Assembly: GCA_963665165.1 (NCBI GenBank)
Contig: OY761989.1
Location: 186,001-250,000, forward strand
DNA length: 64,000 nt
Direction of reading: 5' to 3'
Origin: G963663315 sp963665165
GTDB taxonomy: Bacteria; Pseudomonadota; Gammaproteobacteria; Arenicellales; Poriferihabitantaceae
Both the position numbers and the translations under genes were made by a program. A model generated the notes under the pieces. That model did no database searches and was not told the origin of the DNA. It saw only the letters and a program-made list of their open reading frames with translations. Positions 35,212 through 43,665 of this stretch are shown here, piece by piece (the stretch's first letter is position 1; each line of letters begins with the position of its first letter).

Positions 35212-36972
35212 CTATTTGTACATGGTCTGGGCTTTGGTGCCCGGCGCGTATTCGTCGGGGTCCACCCAGACATTGACAACCGCACAGTTGCCGGTTTTCG
35301 CAATGGCTTCACGCGCCCGCTGCAGCGCCGGCTGGATTTCACTGGCTTCATGAACCTCTTCTCCATAGCCGCCGATCATTTCCCCGAACCGGCCAAAAGG
35401 AATGTCGCCCAGCTTGTTGCCGACACTGCCCCGTTCTACGCCATATTTCGTTATCTGCCCGTATCTGATCTGATTCATCGCCGAATTGTTGCCGACCACA
35501 GCGAGATAAGGAGCGCCGAACCGCTGGGCCGTTTCCATATCAAAGGCGGTCATGCCGAATGAACCATCGCCGTACAGGCACATCACCTCTTTATCCGGAT
35601 TGGCCAGCTTGGCCGCCATCGAAAAGCCGGTGCCGACACCGAGCGAACCCAATGCCCCCGGATCCATCCATTGGCCCGGATTTCTCGGGCGGACAGCCTG
35701 CGCCGAAATGGTCACGATATCGCCACCATCGCCGATATAAATCGTGTCTTCTCCCAGGAACTCATTGATTTCCCAGGCCAGCCGATAAGGATGGATCGGA
35801 TCCTGGCCGGTCGTAAACATCGGCATCAGTTTTGCCAGCTTGGCCACCTCGATTTCGCGCAATTCAGCCATCCATTTTTGCCTGGCCTGACGTGCGCCAT
35901 TGTCGATCCGGGCCGATGCCGCCTGTTCCGTTGCCGCCAGTATCGCCCCCGGATCACCCGCCAGCCCCAGGCTGATATCCCGGTTTTTGCCCACGGTCGC
36001 ATAGCTTTGATCAATTTGAATCAATGTCGCCTTGCTTGAAATCCGCTTGCCGTACCCCATTCTGAAATCAAAGGGGGTGCCCACAATCAGGATCACGTCG
36101 GCGTTTGAAAACGCGTCCCGACGGGTACGGTCGAAATGATGAGGATCGTCATTCGGCAACATCCCCCTGCTGGCGCCGTTCATGTAGGCGGGAATATCCA
36201 GAGAGCGAACGAAATGGATTGCATCGTGGTGCCCGCCGCTGCTCCAGACCTGCTGGCCAAAGAGAACGGCAGGCCTTTCCGCCTTGACCAGAATGTCAGC
36301 CAGTTTCTCGATATCCGCAGGATCGCCGATTGAGCGTACCGATGCGCGATAACGGCCAGGCCCCGGTATTACGGCGCTTTCCAGAGGAATTTCGCGGTCC
36401 AGGATATCCCGCGGGATTTCGAGATAGGATGGGCCATAGGCGCCATTAAAACATTCCCGGGCAGCCATCGAAACCATGTCGGCCACCCTTTCTGTCGAGA
36501 ACACGCCAGAAGCGAATTTGGTAATCGGCGTCATCATGTCAACATGAGGCAAGTCCTGCAACGAACCCATTTTATGCTGGGTCAGTGAACTCTGGCCGCC
36601 GATATGGAGCACCGGGCTTTCCGAACGAAACGCGGTCGCGATACCGGTCACCGCATTGGTGCAACCGGGTCCGGCGGTCGTCACGACACAACCGAGCTTC
36701 CCGGTCTGGCGGGCATAACCATCCGCCGCATGGGCCGCAGTCTGTTCATGGCGAACATCGATTATGCGGATACCTTCATCTATACAACCATCATAGATGT
36801 CGATGATGTGACCGCCGCACAGTGTAAAAATTGTGTCCACCCCTTCGTTGCGCAAGGCCCTGGCGACCAGATGACCACCGGATATGACGTTCCGGTCCCT
36901 GCTTTTCCTGGCAAGAGTGTCCGTTGCGGTATCGGATTGTGCTTTTTGGTCCAGTTCTTTGTTCATGTTCAT
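35212..36972 (-). CDS. TPP-dependent 2-hydroxyacyl-CoA lyase / acetolactate-synthase-like enzyme
   Basis: 586 residues with three TPP-enzyme domains: N-terminal pyrimidine-binding domain with catalytic Glu in DVRHEQTAAHAADGYAR; central domain (about 220-360, MNGASRGMLPNDDPHHFDRT); and the C-terminal diphosphate-binding domain with CLYGDGSFGMTAFDMETAQ and VVGNNSAMNQIRYGQ. The TLCGGHIIDIYDGC and TTAGPGCTNAVTG blocks recall 2-hydroxyacyl-CoA lyases of the ILVBL/HACL2 type more than biosynthetic IlvB, and no small regulatory subunit gene is present. Oxalyl-CoA decarboxylase is an alternative. Linked to a CoA-transferase and a formyl-handling protein. Confidence 0.85.
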   Translation of the reverse strand: MNMNKELDQKAQSDTATDTLARKSRDRNVISGGHLVARALRNEGVDTIFTLCGGHIIDIYDGCIDEGIRIIDVRHEQTAAHAADGYARQTGKLGCVVTTAGPGCTNAVTGIATAFRSESPVLHIGGQSSLTQHKMGSLQDLPHVDMMTPITKFASGVFSTERVADMVSMAARECFNGAYGPSYLEIPRDILDREIPLESAVIPGPGRYRASVRSIGDPADIEKLADILVKAERPAVLFGQQVWSSGGHHDAIHFVRSLDIPAYMNGASRGMLPNDDPHHFDRTRRDAFSNADVILIVGTPFDFRMGYGKRISSKATLIQIDQSYATVGKNRDISLGLAGDPGAILAATEQAASARIDNGARQARQKWMAELREIEVAKLAKLMPMFTTGQDPIHPYRLAWEINEFLGEDTIYIGDGGDIVTISAQAVRPRNPGQWMDPGALGSLGVGTGFSMAAKLANPDKEVMCLYGDGSFGMTAFDMETAQRFGAPYLAVVGNNSAMNQIRYGQITKYGVERGSVGNKLGDIPFGRFGEMIGGYGEEVHEASEIQPALQRAREAIAKTGNCAVVNVWVDPDEYAPGTKAQTMYK

Positions 36973-37026
36973 TTACTCACGATTATTTTGTGGAGATCCG
37001 GTTTCTCCCGTGGTCGTTCAACCCTT

Positions 37027-37719
37027 TCATTCAAGGTAGTCGACAAATTTGTCGATATGGTCGGCGAGATACATCGCATGGTCTTCGACCAGACGTTTCG
37101 CCTTTCGTGCGTCACGGGCTTCAAGAGCCTCGATAATCCGGATGTGGTCGACAATGGATTCACTCGCCCGATTGCGCTCGCTGATGGTCTTCCTCCGTAT
37201 CGCGCGCATGTGGATGAACAGGCCTTCGGTCATGGCGATCAACAGGTCGCACTTGCTCAACTGGATCAGGCGTTGGTGAAAGGTGATATTGGTCTCTGAA
37301 TATTCGTCGATATGCGCGCGCGCCATATTTGCGCCATCGAAGGTGGCGAACAGCTTGCGCATCGACGCCAATTCTCCATCAGTTGCGTTTTCTGTCGCCA
37401 TCCTGGCGGCAACCCCTTCGAGTACCGCCCATACCTGAATAATCTCCAGTATCTGTTTCTTGGTTTTGCGAATGACAAGAATTCCCAGCCTCGGAATCGT
37501 CTCCACCAGTCCCTCCTGCTCCAGGCGTGTAATCGCCTCCCGCACCGGGGTTCGACTGACATTCAGGTCGCTGGCCAGTTTTCTTTCGTCCAGGACAGGC
37601 GCCTCGGTTCCGCTGTAGATATCCATTTCGGAAATGGCTTCCTTCAACGCCGTATAAACCTTTTCCTTGAGCATCGGATTGGTTTCCAGCGGTTTCAGGT
37701 TTACTTTTGGATTCGCCAT
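37027..37719 (-). CDS. GntR family transcriptional regulator (FCD/VanR type)
   Basis: 230 residues. N-terminal winged helix-turn-helix (ERKLASDLNVSRTPVREAITRLEQEGLVE at about 45-73) and a C-terminal helical FCD effector domain. The FCD domain has the expected Asp/His metal ligands (EYSETNITFHQRLIQLS and a late DHIRIIEALE). FCD regulators commonly sense carboxylic acids. It lies between tctA and the TPP-enzyme gene. A site like the palindrome in front of tctC occurs 31-51 bases upstream of its start, suggesting autoregulation. Confidence 0.9.
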   Translation of the reverse strand: MANPKVNLKPLETNPMLKEKVYTALKEAISEMDIYSGTEAPVLDERKLASDLNVSRTPVREAITRLEQEGLVETIPRLGILVIRKTKKQILEIIQVWAVLEGVAARMATENATDGELASMRKLFATFDGANMARAHIDEYSETNITFHQRLIQLSKCDLLIAMTEGLFIHMRAIRRKTISERNRASESIVDHIRIIEALEARDARKAKRLVEDHAMYLADHIDKFVDYLE

Positions 37720-37750
37720 TTCTATGCTTCCGATTGTCCTTGCCTGTCGT

Positions 37751-37770
37751 GTGTATTTCGTATACCAGAG
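37751..37770 (-). promoter_or_regulatory. Probable GntR operator, gntR site
   Basis: The 20 bases gtgtatttcgtataccagag match 14 of 20 positions of the centre of the strong palindrome at 41169-41198, including an identical GTATACCA (37760-37767). It lies just upstream of the gntR start at 37719. Autoregulation is inferred. Confidence 0.5.
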
Positions 37771-37812
37771 AAATCACCCCTGGGTAGCACGCGTATCGCT
37801 TCCGGCATTTAC

Positions 37813-39345
37813 CTACCCGGTTCCGCCGTCCTTTGCAGCAGCCGGGTCCTTGCCGCGCATTCGATTGCGGATAACCGGATAAAGTATCAGCGCAACGGCT
37901 ATGCCGATACAGACTGCGGAAATGGGGCGTTCGAAAAAGACAGAGACATCGCCATGAGAACCGATCAGGGTCTGTCTGAGAGATCGCTCAGCAAGCGGTC
38001 CGAGGACGATAGCCAGCACCGCCGGCGCCACCGGGTAATCCAGTTTTCTCAATAAATACCCGACGATGCCGAACAGGAACATCAACCATACATCATGCAT
38101 GGTCTGGGTTGGCGCATAGCCGCCCACCACACAAAGAATATAGATAATCGGCGCCAGTATAGTGAATGGCACGGTCAGGACACGGACGAATATCGGGATA
38201 AATGCCAGGTTGATCAGTAACGTAACCATGTTGGCGACATACAGCGACCCGATCAGGCCCCAGACGAAATCAGGGTTTTCAGAAAACAGTAACGGCCCCG
38301 GACGCAGACCCCAGATAATCATTCCACCAAGCAGAATGGCGGTTGTCGGAGAACCCGGAATGCCCAGTGTAATCATCGGCAACATGGAACCCGTTGACGC
38401 GGCATTGTTTGCCGCCTCCGGAGCGGCAACCCCGGAAATATTGCCTTTGCCAAAGGAATCCGGCTCTCTTGAAAAGGTTTTCGCCAGGCCATAAGACATC
38501 AGCGAGGCGGGGGTGGCGCCGGCGGCAGGCAACGTACCGACGAAAAAACCCAGAAATGATCCCAATGAGGTCGTTCCGATATATTTCCGGACATCCTTCA
38601 AATTCACCAGTGTGGATTTTATCGACATTTTCACATTGTGCACGACCACCTTGCCGCGGGTGGATTCAAGCGTCCACAACATCTCGCCAATACCATAAAT
38701 CCCGATCGCGAGAACCAGAAAGTTGATCCCGTGAAGGAAGCCGGAAATATTGCCAAAAATCAGCCGTGGCTGGCCGGAGATAATGTCGAGACCCACCGAG
38801 GCCAGCACCAGTCCGATCAGAATGGAAAAAATGGTCTTGGGTATGTCGTCTCCGCCGAGTCCGATGAAGGTTGCGAAAGCCAGCACCATCAGGGCGAATT
38901 CTTCTGTTGGCCCGAATTTAAGGGCGAAAACAGCAAGCGGCGGCGCGAATAATGTGAACAGCACAACCGATACCGTGCCGCCAACGAATGAGGCGACCGC
39001 CGCGGCGGTCAGAGCCTTGTCCGAGTGGCCGGATTGTGCCAGCGGGCGGCCATCGAAAACAGTGGCTACTGCAGTCGAAGCGCCGGGGATGCCCAGTGTT
39101 ATGGAGCTGATGGCGCCGCCATACATAGCGCCATAATAAATTGCGGCGAGGAATATGATTGCCGCGGTCGGAGGCACCAGAAAAGTGACGGGCAGCAATA
39201 TGGCAACCCCGTTCACCGACCCCAGACCGGGCATGGCTCCTACCAGCAACCCGATCGTGCAACCGATCAGAATCATCAGGAAATTGGTAGGTTGCAGCGC
39301 CTCGAGCAATCCGGCCATCAACAACGGGACTACTGCATCAAGCAT
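37813..39345 (-). CDS. tctA: Tripartite tricarboxylate transporter, large permease (TctA)
   Basis: 510 residues and about 12 membrane helices; the usual TctA size. Family motifs: LIGCTIGLLVGAMPGLGSVNG, SSITLGIPGASTAVATVFDG, and the mirrored second-half motif ITLGIPGSPTTAILLGGMI. It uses an ion gradient to import a carboxylate delivered by TctC. A 39-base gap separates it from tctB. A gap of 93 bases to gntR carries the operator-like site. Confidence 0.95.
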   Translation of the reverse strand: MLDAVVPLLMAGLLEALQPTNFLMILIGCTIGLLVGAMPGLGSVNGVAILLPVTFLVPPTAAIIFLAAIYYGAMYGGAISSITLGIPGASTAVATVFDGRPLAQSGHSDKALTAAAVASFVGGTVSVVLFTLFAPPLAVFALKFGPTEEFALMVLAFATFIGLGGDDIPKTIFSILIGLVLASVGLDIISGQPRLIFGNISGFLHGINFLVLAIGIYGIGEMLWTLESTRGKVVVHNVKMSIKSTLVNLKDVRKYIGTTSLGSFLGFFVGTLPAAGATPASLMSYGLAKTFSREPDSFGKGNISGVAAPEAANNAASTGSMLPMITLGIPGSPTTAILLGGMIIWGLRPGPLLFSENPDFVWGLIGSLYVANMVTLLINLAFIPIFVRVLTVPFTILAPIIYILCVVGGYAPTQTMHDVWLMFLFGIVGYLLRKLDYPVAPAVLAIVLGPLAERSLRQTLIGSHGDVSVFFERPISAVCIGIAVALILYPVIRNRMRGKDPAAAKDGGTG

Positions 39346-39384
39346 TATTCCGTCCGGTATCAGTGATATCCATTTCGACTCGCA

Positions 39385-39891
39385 TCAGGAATACATCAGG
39401 TCGTAAATCGGGTAAAACAACGGCTCGGTCCCCGCCTTTGGCAGAGGTATTTTGAGCGCCCACTCAAACAGACAGAATATGAATACCGGAACCGCAAACA
39501 TCACCACAATGGTCAGCAGCCAGGTATGACGACCCACGAAGCGCAGATAAAACAGCAGGAACAGCAGCAATGACGCATAAATCCCGACCAGATGAGTCCC
39601 CACCAGCAAAAACAGGATAGCGCCAGCGGAAATCCCGACAACCAGCAATGCGTCCCGGCTGATATAGGGTTCCAGCGAGCGCGATTCCGGAGTGATCCGA
39701 CGAAACCAGCGATAGACCGTGGCGAGAGAAGCCAGCAGCATTCCGGTAGACAGCCAGAAAGGCCAGGCCCCGGAGCCGGGACCCCGGTCCTCGATCCAGC
39801 CAATTTTCAGTTCGGCGCTTTTCATCATCAGAGCGATGGAGCACAGCGCGCAAATGAGCGCCATCACCAACTCAGCGGTCCGTACTGTCAT
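39385..39891 (-). CDS. tctB: Tripartite tricarboxylate transporter, small membrane subunit (TctB)
   Basis: 168 residues with four predicted helices: an N-terminal LVMALICALCSIALMM, then WPFWLSTGMLLASLATV, LVVGISAGAILFLLVG and LLLFLLFYLR. The GPGSGAWPFWLS segment is typical of TctB. Poorly conserved family; the call rests on size, topology and position between tctC and tctA. Confidence 0.88.
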   Translation of the reverse strand: MTVRTAELVMALICALCSIALMMKSAELKIGWIEDRGPGSGAWPFWLSTGMLLASLATVYRWFRRITPESRSLEPYISRDALLVVGISAGAILFLLVGTHLVGIYASLLLFLLFYLRFVGRHTWLLTIVVMFAVPVFIFCLFEWALKIPLPKAGTEPLFYPIYDLMYS

Positions 39892-40001
39892 GTCAACCTC
39901 TGGTCTTCTTCTCTGGCCAATCCCGATTCAGGGAAATCCGGGGCAGCGCAATGAACACGGAATCTGTCACAATAGATCAACTGGCCTGCCGGGATACCTG
40001 A

Positions 40002-40018
40002 CGAGGCAGAGCGCCTCG
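40002..40018. other. Short perfect hairpin between tctC and tctB
   Basis: CGAGGC (40002-40007) and GCCTCG (40013-40018) with a 5-base loop. Together with the larger hairpin at 40045-40078 it could slow exonucleases or attenuate transcription after tctC. No U-run follows on the transcribed strand. Confidence 0.4.
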
Positions 40019-40044
40019 CCAGACCATCCCGAACAGCGTCCTGA

Positions 40045-40078
40045 ATGTGTCAGCCTCCCTGAAAGCCGGCCGACACAT
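40045..40078 (-). terminator. Stem-loop just after tctC (attenuator or mRNA-stabilising hairpin)
   Basis: ATGTGTCAGCC (40045-40055) pairs with GGCCGACACAT (40068-40078) with one mismatch in 11, loop 12 bases. It lies 15 bases past the tctC stop in the direction of transcription. No U-tract follows, so partial read-through into tctB is expected. This would give more binding protein than membrane subunits, as is common for such transporters. Confidence 0.5.
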
Positions 40079-40092
40079 TGGGCGGAGACGAA

Positions 40093-41091
40093 TTACTCGC
40101 CGGTAATTGCAGACGCGCCGACTGCTTGAATCAGATTTTTGTGGAGCGCTATCTGGTCTTGATGGTAAGCGCCAAGATCACTGCCCGCTAACCAGGTATC
40201 GCAGGCCAGCCCATCCTCTGTGCAAAACTTTTGCCATTCTTCGGAATCGAACAGTTGCTTGAACAGATCGATGTAGAATGACTGCGCTTCGGCTGACATT
40301 CCCGGAGGGCCGTTGATTGAACGCTGCATGTAGTACTGCATGTCCACGCCCAGCTCTTTCGCGGTGGGAATATCGGGGTATGCCGGAAGCCGTTCCGCCG
40401 TAAACTGAACCAGAGGCTTGGTATTCCCCGCGCGATAGAATTCGTTTTGCTCGGCAGGATTGTTGACGGTTGAGTCAATGTGCTTGCCGACCAGGTTTTT
40501 GGCGACCGTTCCGCCACCCGGGAAGGGAATATAAGTCACGTCATAGCCGAAAGTCTGTTCCATCATCGCGGTCAGAATGGAATCCTCCTGCCCCGTACCT
40601 GTACCTCCGACTTTCCAGGTGCCTCCTGCCGCTTTCACTGCCGCAATATAGCTGTCCAGATCGGTTATATCGGCCATGTCGGCATGGACCCACAACAGGA
40701 AGTTATCCACAGCCATACGCCCGACCGGGGTAAAGTTGCTGACATCGACGCCAAGTTCCGACTGGATGATCGGTGTCGTATAAAAACTGTTGAGCGTAAC
40801 CAGTACGGTATGGTCGTCACCTGCCTTATCCTGCAGATAGCGCAAGGCTTCACCACCGGAACCGCCAGGCTTGTTTATCGGAATAAAAGGGCGAGGTGAA
40901 AGATCTTTCGCTTCAATCAACCCCTGTAACAGTCGTGCAATCTGATCTGCACCCCCACCTGCGCCGGCCATGATAATCAACTCAACGGGTTTTTTCGGCT
41001 CCCAGGCTGTTGCTGACTGGGAATAGCCGGTACCCGCGCCAACCACTACGAGAATGGCGGCCAGCAGTAAGGCTTTTGCTTGTTTAATCAT
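40093..41091 (-). CDS. tctC: Tripartite tricarboxylate transporter, periplasmic binding protein (TctC)
   Basis: 332 residues from the ATG at 41091, which has GGAG seven bases upstream and directly starts a signal peptide (MIKQAKALLLAAILVVVGAG, cleavage near YSQSA). The frame is open to 41136, but that extension is charged and precedes the signal. The Bug-type fold is shown by KPVELIIMAGAGGGADQIAR and by INKPGGSGGEALRYL, which bind the ligand carboxylate. The ligand is unknown. First gene behind the palindromic operator. Confidence 0.93.
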   Translation of the reverse strand: MIKQAKALLLAAILVVVGAGTGYSQSATAWEPKKPVELIIMAGAGGGADQIARLLQGLIEAKDLSPRPFIPINKPGGSGGEALRYLQDKAGDDHTVLVTLNSFYTTPIIQSELGVDVSNFTPVGRMAVDNFLLWVHADMADITDLDSYIAAVKAAGGTWKVGGTGTGQEDSILTAMMEQTFGYDVTYIPFPGGGTVAKNLVGKHIDSTVNNPAEQNEFYRAGNTKPLVQFTAERLPAYPDIPTAKELGVDMQYYMQRSINGPPGMSAEAQSFYIDLFKQLFDSEEWQKFCTEDGLACDTWLAGSDLGAYHQDQIALHKNLIQAVGASAITGE

Positions 41092-41168
41092 TAATATTCT
41101 CCAAAAATGTGGTCCCGAACCGAGCGGTAAGCGCATGAATCCGCAAACAGCCAGACGGGATAACTTTC

Positions 41169-41198
41169 AATTGGTATCTGGTATACCACATACCAATT
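41169..41198. promoter_or_regulatory. 30-bp near-perfect palindrome, probable GntR operator before tctC
   Basis: The left half aattggtatctggta (41169-41183) and right half taccacataccaatt (41184-41198) are reverse complements with one mismatch in 15. The centre is TGGTATACCA. It lies 78-107 bases upstream of the tctC start. A related site precedes gntR (37751-37770). Dyads of this size and composition are typical operators of FCD-type GntR regulators. Confidence 0.75.
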
Positions 41199-41357
41199 CC
41201 AAGAATAACCAACCTGACTTCCGTTGTAAAGCATTTCCGGATACAAAATCCCATGCCCGAACGATCAGGCGGCATTGCTATCGTCACTGGCAAGTGACCC
41301 GTTAATATTACTCTATCGGGAGCAACAAATCCAAACCCTGCTGCACAGGCCGTCATC

Positions 41358-41396
41358 CTGTCTCCATCCCGCCAACCCATGTTGGGATGGAGGCAG
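41358..41396 (-). terminator. Strong hairpin downstream of the sucCD-like pair
   Basis: CTGTCTCCATCCC (41358-41370) pairs with GGGATGGAGGCAG (41384-41396): 13 base pairs with one G-U, loop 13 bases. It begins 25 bases beyond the sucD-like stop on the transcribed strand. The following U-tract is weak (GGTTTGGATTTG), so it may end transcription or insulate the tct operon. Confidence 0.55.
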
Positions 41397-41421
41397 AGGG
41401 CAGGCGCCCGGATTGTCGATC

Positions 41422-42309
41422 TTATGGTGTGTTTTCCGGTTTCAGCATGTTGAAAATGGTGGCGCCAATATGAACCGGGGACTCAACGACGGTCACCCCG
41501 GCTTCTGCGAGCAACGCCATTTTTCCTCTGGCCGTACCCGCATTATGTTCAATGATGGCGCTGGCATGTCCCATACGACGCTCGCTGGGGGCATGCTGCC
41601 CGGCGATATACGCGACCACCGGCTTGGAGCGGGACTGTTCCGACAGATACTCTGCCGCCTGTTCTTCTTCGGTTCCTCCGATCTCCCCGATCAGGACAAC
41701 CCCATCGGTTTCCGGGTCGTCATTGAACAGCTTCAGACAATCGACGAAATTGATTCCATGAACCGGGTCGCCGCCAATGCCGATACAGGTTGACTGGCCC
41801 AGCCCTGTCGCAGTCGTTTGCGCTACCGCTTCATAGGTCAGCGTACTGGAACGGGAAACCACGCCGACACGCCCCGGCTTGAAAATCTCTGCCGGCATGA
41901 TGCCGATCCGGCAGCCTTTCGGAGTAATGATTCCAGGGCTGTTCGGGCCGATCAATGTGGAATTCCCCTGCTCGAGTATCCGCGCCACATGAACCATGTC
42001 CAGTACCGGAATATGCTCAGTGATACAGACAATCAGCGCCATTTCGGCTTCAATCGCCTCAAGCATGGCCGCCGCCGCGAACTCCTTCGGCACAAAAATA
42101 ACGGTTGTATCGGCCCGGGTTTCGGCTTTCGCCTGTTTTACGCTGTCGAAAACCGGCAACCCCAGGTGGCGGCCTCCGCCCTTGCCCGGCCTGACTCCGC
42201 CCACCATTTTCGTGCCGGATGAAATCGCTCGCTCAACATAGAAAGTGGCCTGACTGCCGGTTATTCCCTGACAGATGACACGAGTGGAAGAATCAACCAG
42301 AATGGACAT
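41422..42309 (-). CDS. Succinyl-CoA synthetase alpha-like subunit (acid-CoA ligase)
   Basis: 295 residues. CoA-binding Rossmann region (VICQGITGSQATFYVERAIS, GGVRPGKGGGRHLGLPVFDS) and the ligase domain with IGIGGDPVHGINFVDCLKLF. The phosphohistidine position is in RRMGHASAIIEH, where the family usually has GHAGAI. ADP-forming ligases of this family make succinyl-, malyl-, citryl- or other acyl-CoA. Three bases from the beta subunit. Located next to the tct regulon, it may activate the imported acid; housekeeping sucCD normally sits by sucAB, so this is probably a specialised paralogue. Confidence 0.87.
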   Translation of the reverse strand: MSILVDSSTRVICQGITGSQATFYVERAISSGTKMVGGVRPGKGGGRHLGLPVFDSVKQAKAETRADTTVIFVPKEFAAAAMLEAIEAEMALIVCITEHIPVLDMVHVARILEQGNSTLIGPNSPGIITPKGCRIGIMPAEIFKPGRVGVVSRSSTLTYEAVAQTTATGLGQSTCIGIGGDPVHGINFVDCLKLFNDDPETDGVVLIGEIGGTEEEQAAEYLSEQSRSKPVVAYIAGQHAPSERRMGHASAIIEHNAGTARGKMALLAEAGVTVVESPVHIGATIFNMLKPENTP

Positions 42310-42312
42310 GGG

Positions 42313-43608
42313 TTACCCGTATTTCCCGCCGACCAGCAGCTTTTTGAATCGTCCGACCAGGGAATGGCCTTCGACTTGCGGCAGCCGTTTGCCGAACGAA
42401 CCTGCGGCTGCGGCAATTTCAACCGCTTTCATCGCAGCCTGGGCCATGCTTCCGGCAATAAAAATCTGCGGGATGGACTCCTTCAGCCGACGTTTGGCCA
42501 AATCCGCATTGGTGCCCGAAAAGCGTACAACCACCGGGGTTTTGATCGGAGCTGACCGGTTAATCAGCAAAAGCGCATCGGCGATCGTATCGCATCGCAT
42601 GATGCCACCGCCAAACACATTGATCAGCAGACAGTTCACAGACGGAGTGTTCAAAACCTGCTCGATTGCGCTGCGGCTACGCGCAATCTTTGAATCCGGC
42701 GGCAAATCCAGAAAATTCGCCGACTCGCCACCCAGGTATTTGATGGCATCAATCGTCGCCATGGACAGTCCCGCCCCAACTGCCAGGCAACCGATATTTC
42801 CATCCATCCTGAAATAGTTGAAACCATGCTTGCTGGCCTGCAAACGATCATCCGGCCGCCAGGTGTCCTGCGCCAGGTACCGGTTTTGCCGCTGCCGGAA
42901 CATCGCGTTGTCATCCAGTGCAATCTTTGAATCCAGCGCCACCAGGTCCCCGCCAGTGACGGCCAGGGGGTTGATTTCGATCAAACTCGCGTCCCGGCCA
43001 ACAAACAGGTCGTGGATTTTGTGCACGATCTGTTTTGCCTGGTCGGCCAGTTTACCGGTCAGGTTGAGGTTTCCGGCCAGCCTTTCAAGTTGCGCCGGCG
43101 TGGCCCCGGTATCCTCTTCAATGACCAGCCTGTATATGGATTCCGGTTCCTGTGCCGCAACCGATTCGATATCGGACCCGCCATGGTTCGAATACAGCAA
43201 GACCACTTTCCCCAATTTTGCGTCCACCAGCATCGCCATCGAAAGTTCGCGCTCGAATTCCAGCACCTTTTCCAGATAAATCCGCTCAACGACTGCGCCT
43301 CCTTCTCCGGTTTGCGCGGCCTTCAATGTATTTCCCAGCATCGCGCTGGCATACGGATGGACATCCAGGTGATTGTTTACCTGATGGACGCCGCCGACGG
43401 CATCCAGACCCCGAAACCGGTTCGCATCGACAAAAGAACCGCGAGCGCGGCCGCTGGACAGAACCTGCGCCTTGATCATCCAGCGGTCGCCGCCGAGGCG
43501 CGTCGCGACTTCTTCCGCCTGTTCGGGAGTGGCCGCAATTTCCCCGGGAGGAATCAGGATTCCAGCCCCTTCCAGAAGGCGCTTGCCCTGGTATTCGTAA
43601 AGGTTCAA
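42313..43608 (-). CDS. Succinyl-CoA synthetase beta-like subunit (acid-CoA ligase), extended
   Basis: 431 residues, about 40 longer than standard SucC. ATP-grasp domain starting MNLYEYQGKRLLEGAGI. KAQVLSSGRARG holds the usual nucleotide lysine, HDLFVGRDASLIEINPLAV the metal site, and the C-terminal NCLLINVFGGGIMRCDTIA loop binds CoA-phosphate. The last 30 residues (SFGKRLPQVEGHSLVGRFKK onward) are an extra basic tail. Malate-CoA ligase (MtkA) and citryl-CoA synthetase are alternatives. Forms one enzyme with the downstream alpha subunit. Confidence 0.87.
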   Translation of the reverse strand: MNLYEYQGKRLLEGAGILIPPGEIAATPEQAEEVATRLGGDRWMIKAQVLSSGRARGSFVDANRFRGLDAVGGVHQVNNHLDVHPYASAMLGNTLKAAQTGEGGAVVERIYLEKVLEFERELSMAMLVDAKLGKVVLLYSNHGGSDIESVAAQEPESIYRLVIEEDTGATPAQLERLAGNLNLTGKLADQAKQIVHKIHDLFVGRDASLIEINPLAVTGGDLVALDSKIALDDNAMFRQRQNRYLAQDTWRPDDRLQASKHGFNYFRMDGNIGCLAVGAGLSMATIDAIKYLGGESANFLDLPPDSKIARSRSAIEQVLNTPSVNCLLINVFGGGIMRCDTIADALLLINRSAPIKTPVVVRFSGTNADLAKRRLKESIPQIFIAGSMAQAAMKAVEIAAAAGSFGKRLPQVEGHSLVGRFKKLLVGGKYG

Positions 43609-43665
43609 TTCAATTCCCGGTACAGGTGAACGTGATGCCGGATCGGACCCGGTTATCCGTCAATA

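Noticed and set aside
35212..36972. Calling the TPP enzyme acetolactate synthase IlvB
   Set aside because: No IlvN-type regulatory subunit gene, catabolic context, and GGH/TAGPG blocks nearer to 2-hydroxyacyl-CoA lyases.
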